Positions 56,849 to 64,000 of a stretch of DNA of 64,000 nt are shown piece after piece. Source of the DNA: Clostridium collagenovorans DSM 3089 (lineage in GTDB: Bacteria; Bacillota; Clostridia; Clostridiales; Clostridiaceae); assembly GCF_900130005.1 (NCBI RefSeq), contig NZ_FQXP01000004.1:198703-262702 (forward strand), given 5' to 3'. How positions within the stretch are numbered: position 1 is the first letter of the stretch; every line of letters starts with the position of its first letter. A program made the translations under genes and the position numbers. The notes beneath the pieces are model-generated. The model worked only from the letters and a program-made list of their open reading frames with translations. It made no database searches and had not been told where the DNA came from.

Positions 56849-58681
56849 ATGGAAATGAAATGTGATTTGGACAGAATATATTCTTCTATTGGTTCGGAGG
56901 ATTTTAAACGAGATTTTAGTAAATTGAATAGACATATAAAAGATGTTAATCTGTGGAGTAATGAAAATCTTAGGAAAGATATTGAGATTGCAAAAAAAGT
57001 TGAGGTTATAAATGAAATTGAAGTTGGAAATTTAACTGAAGTTGCAAGTTTAATTGAGAAGTTTTTAGAGTTTTATAATGAGTATAGGGATATATATTTA
57101 AGATTATATTGTTACACATATTTACTTGTGAGTTTAGATGGAGAAAATATTGAGGCTTTGGACATGCTAGATGAACTTGAGGAAAAGGATAATGAGTTTA
57201 TGTACTCCTTTGTTATTTTTACAAAGTGGCTAAAGTATATTGAGAATTTAGATGAAGTTATAGAGTCATCTAAGGAGTTGTTAGAATATAAATTTTATTT
57301 AAGGGAAGTTTATTGTAAATCAAGATACATTTTAAGTGAAAACGAAGAGGAATTAATAAAAAGAATGCAAGGTACAGGTTCAAAAGCTTGGCAGAGACTC
57401 TATATGGAGACAGCATCTTCATTTAATGTGGAGATTGATGTTAATGGTGAATTAAAGGAAGTTTCCTTTGGAGAATTAAAAGCTATGGCATATGATAAAG
57501 ATGTTAATTTAAGAAAATTGGCATGTAATGCGGAGAAAAAAGCTTGTGAAGAAATAGCTTTAAGTATGAGTTCTTGTATAAATTCGATTAGTGGAGAGGC
57601 CATGAACATATATAATATGAAGGGCTATAATTCCATTATTGATAAAGTTTTAATTGATTCTAGAATGGATCAAGAAACTTTAAATGCTATGATTGAAGTA
57701 ATAGAGGAAAACTTAAATATACTGCATAGATATTATAAAATAAAGGCAAGGATTTTAGGACATGAAAACAAGCTTCCAGCATATGATTTTTATGCACCAA
57801 TAGGTAATGGAAGTGGGAAAATATCTTATGAAAAGTGCAAAGATATAATCATATCAAGTTTTAAAAGCTTTAGTAAAGATCTTTCTGATTTTGCTAAAAG
57901 ATCTTTTGAGTTTAGATGGATTGATGCAGAGCCATCACCAACAAAGGGCAATTACGCAATATCAATTGACATATTTCCAATACAAGAAAGTAGAATAATG
58001 AGTAATTTTTCAGAGAAATATATAGATGTTCCTATTTTAGCACATGAAATTGGACATGCGTATCACAGTTATTGTATTAAGGATGAAAAGCTAATAAATA
58101 CAGATTATCCAACTCCAATAGCTGAAACAGCATCAATTTTTTGTGAGACTATAGTTAATAATGAACTAATTAATACTGTTCATAAAGAGGAAAGACTAAT
58201 GATTTTAGAAAGAAGCATTTCAGATGCAGCTTATTACATTGTAGAGGTGTATTGCAGATTTTTATTTGAAAGTGAATTGCTTAATAAAAGAAAAGAGGGT
58301 ACATTATCTGTTAATGAATTAAATGATATTATGAAAAATTCTATGGCAAAAGCATATGGGGATTCAGTAGACTTAAATTCTATGAATTCATATTCATGGA
58401 TTACTAATATTGGTTTTTACATGGTAGGTAATGAGTTTCTTAATTTCCCGTATATTTTCGGAGTATTATTTTCAAAGGGATTATACTCAGAATACTTAAA
58501 AAACAAAGAAGCTTTCGTAAATAACTATAATAAATTTCTTAAGATTACAAGCACAAATAATCTTTACGATATAGCAAAATTTATGAATATTGATATCCAT
58601 TCAAAGAAGTTTTGGGAAGAAAGTTTTAAAATAATTGAAAAGGATATAGAAGAATTATTTAATGAAGCTTTTAATTGTTGA
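56849..58681 (+). CDS. M3-family oligoendopeptidase (PepF-like)
   Basis: About 610 residues, M3 metallopeptidase with the zinc motif HEIGHAYHS near residue 405 and a third-ligand Glu in TPIAETASIFCE about 26 residues later. Degrades short peptides in the cytoplasm; no signal peptide. The start is uncertain: GTG at 56837 lies 1 base after AAGGA, ATG at 56849 lies 13 bases after it. Confidence 0.92.
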   Translation: MEMKCDLDRIYSSIGSEDFKRDFSKLNRHIKDVNLWSNENLRKDIEIAKKVEVINEIEVGNLTEVASLIEKFLEFYNEYRDIYLRLYCYTYLLVSLDGENIEALDMLDELEEKDNEFMYSFVIFTKWLKYIENLDEVIESSKELLEYKFYLREVYCKSRYILSENEEELIKRMQGTGSKAWQRLYMETASSFNVEIDVNGELKEVSFGELKAMAYDKDVNLRKLACNAEKKACEEIALSMSSCINSISGEAMNIYNMKGYNSIIDKVLIDSRMDQETLNAMIEVIEENLNILHRYYKIKARILGHENKLPAYDFYAPIGNGSGKISYEKCKDIIISSFKSFSKDLSDFAKRSFEFRWIDAEPSPTKGNYAISIDIFPIQESRIMSNFSEKYIDVPILAHEIGHAYHSYCIKDEKLINTDYPTPIAETASIFCETIVNNELINTVHKEERLMILERSISDAAYYIVEVYCRFLFESELLNKRKEGTLSVNELNDIMKNSMAKAYGDSVDLNSMNSYSWITNIGFYMVGNEFLNFPYIFGVLFSKGLYSEYLKNKEAFVNNYNKFLKITSTNNLYDIAKFMNIDIHSKKFWEESFKIIEKDIEELFNEAFNC

Positions 58682-58747
58682 TATAAATATACATTTAAGA
58701 GATGGTGATAAAACCGTTGGGGGTTATACTATGTGACACCTTTATAT
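58680..58747 (+). pseudogene. Short relic copy of the following GNAT gene
   Basis: This stretch repeats 59523-59590 inside the next gene with about nine base differences and one inserted G. Without that extra G it would read DINIHLRDGDKTVGVILCDT against DININIYLKDGDKTVGAILC in the intact gene; with it, the frame runs into a stop. It is best explained as what is left of a deleted GNAT paralogue. Confidence 0.75.
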
Positions 58748-58829
58748 ATTATAAAAAGTTAGAAAATTTATAAAATTCAAAAATGTAAAAACAAAGATTA
58801 AAATTCAATTGTATTATAAAGGAGAGAAT

Positions 58830-59828
58830 ATGATAATACGTGAGTTGAAACATGAAGAATTATTAATGGTTGCTGAATTAAATTGTAGCTTTTTAAATGA
58901 GGAATTTGAAGAGGATAGACCTCTTAATTCTATAGAAATAGAAAAGGAGTTTAGCTTTTTATCAAATTGGATAAATCATAAGGAGTGCAAAGAGATTAGA
59001 CGTATATATGGTGCTTTTGATAAAGAGAAATTTTTAGGGTATGTAGGTGGAAGTCTAGCTAAAAAAGAAGATGCAGAACATGGTGTTGAATTAAATTATT
59101 TATATGCAAAAAAAGAATATCGTGGAATGGCACTGAGTTTTAAATTAATACTAACTATTATAGCTGAGTTTGAAGATTATGGAGTAGATACACTAATAGT
59201 GAAGAATTTTCATGACAGTGAGTCTAATGGGCTTTATAGATATATTGGAGGAAAGGTAATTAAACAAGTTAAACAAACCGTAAAAGAAAAAGATATGTTT
59301 ATTGATGTATTTAGTTGGGAAATCCATGAGCTTATAGAGAAGTTAAAGGATAAATTAAATTCTCGTAGTTATGAAAATGGTGGACTTGCTTTTCATGATA
59401 AGTTAGCACAAGGTATTTTAATGACTAACACTCATACTGAAGAGGATTTTGATATAGTTTTAAAAGGAATCTTTGAGCATAACACTAAGGGAACTAAGGG
59501 CTTACTGAAAAAACCAGCTATTGATATAAATATATATCTAAAAGATGGTGATAAAACTGTTGGTGCCATACTATGTGATACCTTTAATTTCTGTCTTTAT
59601 ATTGAAATAATGTGGATAGATAAGGAATACAGAGGAAAGGGACTAGGAAAAGAACTTATATCAAAGGCAGAGAAAATAGCTAAAGATAATGGTTGCATTT
59701 TCGCTCACACCTGTAGTCTTAGCTACCAAGCACCAGAGTTTTATAAAAGATGTGGCTATGAAGTTTTCGGAAAACTTGATGACTATCCTGATGGTATAGT
59801 ACAGTACTTTTTAAAGAAAAAGCTATAA
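58830..59828 (+). CDS. Tandem-domain GNAT acetyltransferase
   Basis: 332 residues with two GNAT domains: the first (~1-170) with the acetyl-CoA-binding pattern YLYAKKEYRGMALSFKL, the second (~175-332) with IMWIDKEYRGKGLGKELISK and YKRCGYEVFGKL. The acceptor is unknown. The start is the ATG at 58830 after AAAGGAG; an ATG at 58809 has none. Confidence 0.9.
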   Translation: MIIRELKHEELLMVAELNCSFLNEEFEEDRPLNSIEIEKEFSFLSNWINHKECKEIRRIYGAFDKEKFLGYVGGSLAKKEDAEHGVELNYLYAKKEYRGMALSFKLILTIIAEFEDYGVDTLIVKNFHDSESNGLYRYIGGKVIKQVKQTVKEKDMFIDVFSWEIHELIEKLKDKLNSRSYENGGLAFHDKLAQGILMTNTHTEEDFDIVLKGIFEHNTKGTKGLLKKPAIDINIYLKDGDKTVGAILCDTFNFCLYIEIMWIDKEYRGKGLGKELISKAEKIAKDNGCIFAHTCSLSYQAPEFYKRCGYEVFGKLDDYPDGIVQYFLKKKL

Positions 59829-59946
59829 GAAAAAAGTAAACTTTATTTAAGTACTATAGTAGATTTTGAATCAATGTATGATAAGGCCTTTTATGTATGG
59901 TGTTGGTTGTAGTATACTTGCATTATACAAATAGGGGGGAAGTACT

Positions 59947-60690
59947 ATGAATATAAATGTTGCCCTTTGTGATGATGAAAAAAGTCAGTTAGATTATCTT
60001 GAAAATATGGTACGAAAATTAAGGGAAAAGTATAAGGGCACAATGGATATATATATTAGTAGATTTTACAGTGCTGAAGAGTTTTTGTTTAAATACGAGG
60101 ATAAAGGTGATTTTCATATAATATTTCTAGATGTGGAGATGAAAGAAATAAATGGTGTGGAGTTAGCTAGAATGATTCGCAGAGTAAACCCATACGTTCA
60201 AATTGTATTCATAACGGGATATAGCGAATTTATGGCAGAGGGCTATGAAGTTGAGGCTTTAAATTATCTCTTAAAACCTGTGAAGGAAGATAAATTCTGT
60301 GATGTGTTTATAAAAGCTGTGGACAAACTTAAGAGTCAACAAGCCCATGGAGAGGATTATGTGTTATTCAATGGTGAGGATGGCATTACAAAAATCAAAT
60401 TAAACAGTATAATGTATCTAGAGGCTATAGGACATCAATGTAAGGTGTTTTGTGAAGAGCATATATATTTTGTTAAAGAGTCTTTAGGGGAGATTAAGGA
60501 TAAGTTGAGTAAGCAATCAGTAAATTTCATATTGTGTCATAGATCTTACATGGTAAATTTAAAATACATGGACAGTATAAGGAAAACTGAGGTTATTCTT
60601 GATAGTGGCGATAAAGTACCTCTCTCTAGAAGAAAATATAAAGAAATAAATGAAAAGTTTATTTCATATTATACTAGCGAAGTTAAATAA
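59947..60690 (+). CDS. LytTR-family response regulator
   Basis: 247 residues: receiver domain with phospho-acceptor Asp in IIFLDVEMKEING and Lys in LLKPVKE, then a LytTR DNA-binding domain with IMYLEAIGHQCKVF and NFILCHRSYMVNL. AGGGGGG precedes the ATG. Followed by a GHKL kinase and an ABC exporter; a pair of LytTR-like half sites lies in front of the exporter genes. Confidence 0.92.
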   Translation: MNINVALCDDEKSQLDYLENMVRKLREKYKGTMDIYISRFYSAEEFLFKYEDKGDFHIIFLDVEMKEINGVELARMIRRVNPYVQIVFITGYSEFMAEGYEVEALNYLLKPVKEDKFCDVFIKAVDKLKSQQAHGEDYVLFNGEDGITKIKLNSIMYLEAIGHQCKVFCEEHIYFVKESLGEIKDKLSKQSVNFILCHRSYMVNLKYMDSIRKTEVILDSGDKVPLSRRKYKEINEKFISYYTSEVK

Positions 60691-60717
60691 CATTATAGTT
60701 TTTAGGTGGTAATACTC

Positions 60718-61392
60718 ATGGGCATATTTAGTTTTATTGCAAATAAACTCATTGACAAAAGAATAAAAGAGTATCAAAGTGATTTAATAACTAGGCACTA
60801 TGATGAAGTAAACAGTATGTATATTAAGATGCGGGTTTGGCGTCATGATTATCATAACCATATGCAGATTATGAAAGCTTATATGTCCTTGGGACAGTAT
60901 GACAAGGTTTCAGATTATCTTTGTGAGCTTGAGGATGAACTTCATAATGTAGATACTGTGGTAAAAACGGGAAATATAATGGTAGATGCAATATTAAATA
61001 GCAAACTTACTCTTATAAATTCAAGAAATATTGAGACAAAGGTTATGGTGAAGGTACCAGAGAATATTAATATTTCAGAGATGGACCTATGTACTATCCT
61101 TGGAAATCTTTTGGACAATGCATTAGAAGCAAGTGAAAAGGTGGAGAAGCCTATAATTAGGATATATATGGGGATTTTAAAGGGACAACTATACATATCT
61201 GTTGCTAATGCAGTGAGTAGTCAACTTAAAAGAAGAGGAGATAGATTTTTATCTACGAAAAATAGTAGCAATCATGGTTTTGGTCTTATGACTGTAGACA
61301 GTATTGTAAGAAAATATGATGGATATTTAAATAGGCAAAGTGAGGGTGGAATTTTCGCCACAGAAATATTGCTTCCATTGAATAAAGTATAA
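60718..61392 (+). CDS. Soluble GHKL histidine kinase
   Basis: 224 residues: phospho-acceptor His in WRHDYHNHMQIMKAY, N-box LGNLLDNALEAS, G-box HGFGLMTVDSIV. Unlike the Agr-type kinase at 47777 it has no run of membrane helices: the N-terminus (GIFSFIANKLIDKRIKEY) is at most one weak segment. The start at 60718 follows TTAGGTGG; a GTG at 60706 lies in that site. It pairs with the LytTR regulator 27 bases upstream. Either it senses a cytoplasmic signal or it has lost its sensor domain. Confidence 0.87.
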   Translation: MGIFSFIANKLIDKRIKEYQSDLITRHYDEVNSMYIKMRVWRHDYHNHMQIMKAYMSLGQYDKVSDYLCELEDELHNVDTVVKTGNIMVDAILNSKLTLINSRNIETKVMVKVPENINISEMDLCTILGNLLDNALEASEKVEKPIIRIYMGILKGQLYISVANAVSSQLKRRGDRFLSTKNSSNHGFGLMTVDSIVRKYDGYLNRQSEGGIFATEILLPLNKV

Positions 61393-61423
61393 TATGTCAC
61401 ATGAATATTTCATGTGACATATT
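61391..61423. repeat. 15-bp perfect inverted repeat
   Basis: AATATGTCACATGAA (61391-61405) and TTCATGTGACATATT (61409-61423) around a 3-base centre, starting at the kinase stop codon. No long T-run follows, so it may be a weak terminator or an operator for the exporter genes. Confidence 0.75.
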
Positions 61424-61424
61424 T

Positions 61425-61455
61425 GCCGTTTATGCTGATATTTTACCCTTCATGC
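61425..61455 (+). promoter_or_regulatory. LytTR-type direct repeats upstream of the exporter genes
   Basis: GCCGTTTATGC (61425-61435) and ACCCTTCATGC (61445-61455) are direct repeats, 20 bases apart and identical at 8 of 11 positions. Each matches 8 of 9 positions of the LytTR half-site pattern (W M M G T T N R K). They lie 31 bases before a TATAAT (61486-61491), upstream of the ABC gene and just downstream of the LytTR regulator operon. Confidence 0.6.
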
Positions 61456-61515
61456 ATAGGTTTCTAAATTTGCTAAAGAAGAATATATAATAAATTCATG
61501 AGGGGGTGAAGTTAA

Positions 61516-63360
61516 ATGAAAAAGAAGAATAAATACAGTATGGTTAATAATGTAATATATGTTTACGGTGAAGCTAATGAATTTATGAAAAAAATAATAT
61601 ATCTTACTTTAATAGAAGTAATATGTTCTATAATAATCCCTGTGGCTAATGTATATTTACCTAAAATGGCTATTGATATTGTTGTTGCAAATCAGAATAT
61701 TTCGAGAACTATGTGGATAATGTTAATATTCACTATAGTTATGGTTATTGTTTATGCTATACATGGTTATACACAGGATGGAAAGTATATGTATACCAAT
61801 ATGCTGAGGGGTTATATTAATACAAAAATTATTCTAAAGACCTTTACCTGTGATTATAAATTTGCAGAAAGTGCTAAGGGACAAACTATGTATGAGCGAG
61901 CTCGTAATGCTTTAGCACGTGGTGATGTTTCTGGGTCTTCTGTTGTTCTTAGGGCAAGTAAAGAGTTTATAATCAATGGCAGTTGTTTTGTTTTATACTC
62001 TGGTGTTATATCTACTCTAAATCCTTTGGTGTTAGTTTTATGTATTTCAATGTCTGCAGTGAACTGGTTTGCTTTAAAGTTTGCTAGAGACTATGAGATA
62101 AAGCAAAGGGATAAAAAGGCTGATATAAGTCATAGGCTTTATTATATTCAGAGAAAGGTAAAAGAAGATATTTTTGCTAAGGATATTAGGATATATTCTA
62201 TGAAAGCCTTTATACTAGACATTCAGAAAAAACTTATGAATAAGGAACATAAGTTACAGTGCCAGGTTGAGAAGAAAAAATACAATGCACAGATTATCAA
62301 TGCTATAACACTTATTTTAAGAGATGGAATTTCATATATATACCTTATTATTTGTGTGAGTAATGGCAGTATATCTGTAGGAGATTTTGTTTTGTATTTT
62401 GGGGCTATAACAGGGTTTTCAGGGTTTGTATCAGAAATGGTAAGTAATATAAGTGAGCTTATGGATGCATCTAGTGAGATTAGTGATGTTAGACAATATA
62501 TAGATTATGAAGATGAAGAATGTAGAGTTATAAGTTGTATAGAGCAAAAATTCAATAAGGAATTAAAACAAAACAAAGAATTTTCTATAGAATTTAAGAA
62601 TGTGAATTTTTCCTATGATAAAAATACGAAAATACTTGATAATTTTAGTATGAAGATTGAAGCGGGAACAAAGGTAGCATTAGTTGGGGTAAATGGAGCT
62701 GGAAAGACTAGTATTGTAAAGCTTATGTGCGGTTTTTATAAGGTGAATTCAGGTGAAATTCTCATAAATGGTATGAACATAAATAAGATGGATAGGAAAA
62801 CAGTATCAAAATTATATTCTGTAGTATTTCAGGATATAACTATGCTTCCACTAACCATAGCAGAAAATATATCAATGAAATGTTTAGAAGATACAGATAC
62901 TTTCCTAGTGGATCAATGCCTTAAAACTGTTGGACTTTATGACGAGGTTATGGAGCATAAGGATGGAATAAAGACCTATATCACTAATTATTTTAGTGAG
63001 GATGGTATAAACCTTTCTGGAGGACAGCTTCAGAAGCTGCTTATGGCAAGGGCATTATATAAAAATGGAAAAGTCATGATATTTGATGAACCTACAGCAG
63101 CTTTAGATCCAATAGCTGAGGATGAGATATACAGAAAGTTTAGGGAAATCATAGGAGGTAAAACAGCTGTTTACATTTCACATAGATTATCTAGTACAAG
63201 ATTTTGCGATAAAATTGTACTTATAAAGAATGGTAGAGTATGTGAAGAGGGTACCCATGAATTTTTAATGGAGCTTCATGGAGAATATAGAAATATGTTT
63301 GATCTTCAGAGTCAGTACTATAAAGATAAAGCTGAGAGGAAGTGTGAAGAGTATGTTTAA
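61516..63360 (+). CDS. ABC exporter (permease fused to ATPase)
   Basis: 614 residues: six membrane helices in the first ~340 residues, then an ATPase with Walker A GVNGAGKTS, Q-loop VVFQDI, signature NLSGGQLQKLLMARAL, Walker B VMIFDEP with AALDP, switch His in ISHRLSS. GAGGGGGTGAAG precedes the ATG. Its stop overlaps the next gene by 8 bases, so the two form a heterodimeric exporter, likely for a peptide and probably controlled by the LytTR system upstream. Confidence 0.92.
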   Translation: MKKKNKYSMVNNVIYVYGEANEFMKKIIYLTLIEVICSIIIPVANVYLPKMAIDIVVANQNISRTMWIMLIFTIVMVIVYAIHGYTQDGKYMYTNMLRGYINTKIILKTFTCDYKFAESAKGQTMYERARNALARGDVSGSSVVLRASKEFIINGSCFVLYSGVISTLNPLVLVLCISMSAVNWFALKFARDYEIKQRDKKADISHRLYYIQRKVKEDIFAKDIRIYSMKAFILDIQKKLMNKEHKLQCQVEKKKYNAQIINAITLILRDGISYIYLIICVSNGSISVGDFVLYFGAITGFSGFVSEMVSNISELMDASSEISDVRQYIDYEDEECRVISCIEQKFNKELKQNKEFSIEFKNVNFSYDKNTKILDNFSMKIEAGTKVALVGVNGAGKTSIVKLMCGFYKVNSGEILINGMNINKMDRKTVSKLYSVVFQDITMLPLTIAENISMKCLEDTDTFLVDQCLKTVGLYDEVMEHKDGIKTYITNYFSEDGINLSGGQLQKLLMARALYKNGKVMIFDEPTAALDPIAEDEIYRKFREIIGGKTAVYISHRLSSTRFCDKIVLIKNGRVCEEGTHEFLMELHGEYRNMFDLQSQYYKDKAERKCEEYV

Positions 63361-64000
63361 AGAAGCTGGAAAAAACATGAGGGATACTTTCAAATTAGCA
63401 TGGGATATAGACAAAAGATGTATTATTTCTATAACGGTACATGCATTTTGTGTGGCTATGATATCTGTAATGGCATTACTTTTATCCTCATATTGTATAG
63501 AAGCTTTGGATACAGCTATACCTTATAGAACTATAATTTGGAATGTAATTTTAGTTATCTTTGCTATCTTCATATTAATGTTATGTGGTTCATATGCTGA
63601 AAAGATAAAATCAGCACGTATTTTCCATACTGAAACTGAGCTTAATAGCAAAGTCACTGAGAAAAATCTTGATATGGATTACGAAGCTTTGGAAGGTTCT
63701 GAAATTCAAGAAATAAAGAATAAGATGGCTCAAGATAGAAATTGGGGTTGGGGTATAGTAAGTTTTTATTGGTATTATGATGAATTAATAAGTGCAGTTT
63801 TAAAAATAATCATGTCAATCATAGTTATTTTTCCATTGCTTTGTGGGCGTGGAATGACAGGAAAGCCATATTATTTTATATTAATAGTTCTTGGATTAAT
63901 ACTTCTCAGTATAGGTATTTCTATTTACACATGCATAAAGGGAGAGAAGGGTATGAGGGAACTTCTAGAGAAACCTATCCCAGCTTCATTAAGTTCATAT
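63353..64000 (+). CDS. Second ABC exporter half, cut by the window end
   Basis: 216 codons, open to the right edge. It starts at ATG 63353 inside the end of the preceding gene (8-base overlap) with GAGAGGAAG upstream. The visible part is the membrane domain: hydrophobic helices at about residues 24-47, 61-80, 150-165 and 172-192. Position and pattern mark it as the partner of the preceding exporter; the ATPase part lies outside the window. Confidence 0.85.
   Translation, partial: MFKEAGKNMRDTFKLAWDIDKRCIISITVHAFCVAMISVMALLLSSYCIEALDTAIPYRTIIWNVILVIFAIFILMLCGSYAEKIKSARIFHTETELNSKVTEKNLDMDYEALEGSEIQEIKNKMAQDRNWGWGIVSFYWYYDELISAVLKIIMSIIVIFPLLCGRGMTGKPYYFILIVLGLILLSIGISIYTCIKGEKGMRELLEKPIPASLSSY

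Noticed and set aside
1..64000. tRNA or rRNA genes
   Set aside because: No cloverleaf-like GC-rich stretches with TTCGA arms or conserved rRNA segments were noticed in any gap.

Overview
The window is 64 kb of AT-rich, gene-dense DNA with short intergenic gaps, strong GGAGG-type ribosome binding sites and AGA/ATA-rich codon use. Together with the gene content (LytTR and GHKL two-component pairs, a Bce-type resistance module, a clostridial type I-B CRISPR system, many ABC exporters) this points to a cluster I Clostridium, perhaps near C. perfringens. The species call is inference. No rRNA or tRNA genes were seen.

Layout. 1-3.2 kb: two overlapping ABC half-transporters. 3.5-6.2 kb: an AI-2E-type permease and small membrane proteins. 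6.8-8.8 kb: a YtrA-like GntR regulator with its ABC transporter. 9.1-14.5 kb: a promoter and a cobalamin riboswitch with a terminator platform control a 1602-residue surface protein. Its N-terminal domain looks like the transcobalamin C-terminal domain (DUF4430) and its C-terminal region like an alpha/alpha barrel, the same two parts as mammalian intrinsic factor and transcobalamin. 15-24 kb: an orphan OmpR-type regulator, a small protein, a complete BceRS-BceAB-like module, and an ABC transporter followed by a histidine kinase with no regulator beside it.

24.1-36.1 kb is a complete type I-B CRISPR-Cas locus, cas6-cas8b-cas7-cas5-cas3-cas4-cas1-cas2, flanked by two arrays in the same orientation (20 and 24 repeats of one 30-bp repeat). 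Each array has its own nearly identical leader, and leader homology starts at the stop codon of the unrelated upstream gene (the kinase in one case, cas2 in the other). Each leader begins with a terminator of the same position but different sequence, followed by a conserved promoter.

36-41.7 kb: a small membrane protein, then a six-gene operon with two paralogous lipoprotein-like genes (one has lost its lipobox cysteine), an ABC-2 exporter and a membrane-anchored protein. 41.8-46.5 kb: sbcD-sbcC. 46.5-50.5 kb: a repeat-bearing intergenic region and an Agr/VirRS-like kinase-regulator pair on the minus strand. 50.5-59.8 kb: assorted single genes (ferritin-like protein, UroD-family methyltransferase, DUF5412 protein, hydrolase, glyoxalase-like protein, L7/L12-like membrane protein, M3 peptidase, tandem GNAT), with three gene relics: an IS110-type transposase tail and two GNAT fragments. 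59.9-64 kb: a LytTR regulator and a soluble GHKL kinase upstream of two ABC exporters, the last cut by the window end; a pair of LytTR-like half sites lies before the exporters.

Overall the window combines phage defence (CRISPR), peptide export and resistance (several ABC modules with dedicated sensors), vitamin B12 capture and DNA repair. Several apparently stand-alone hairpin transcripts remain unexplained.
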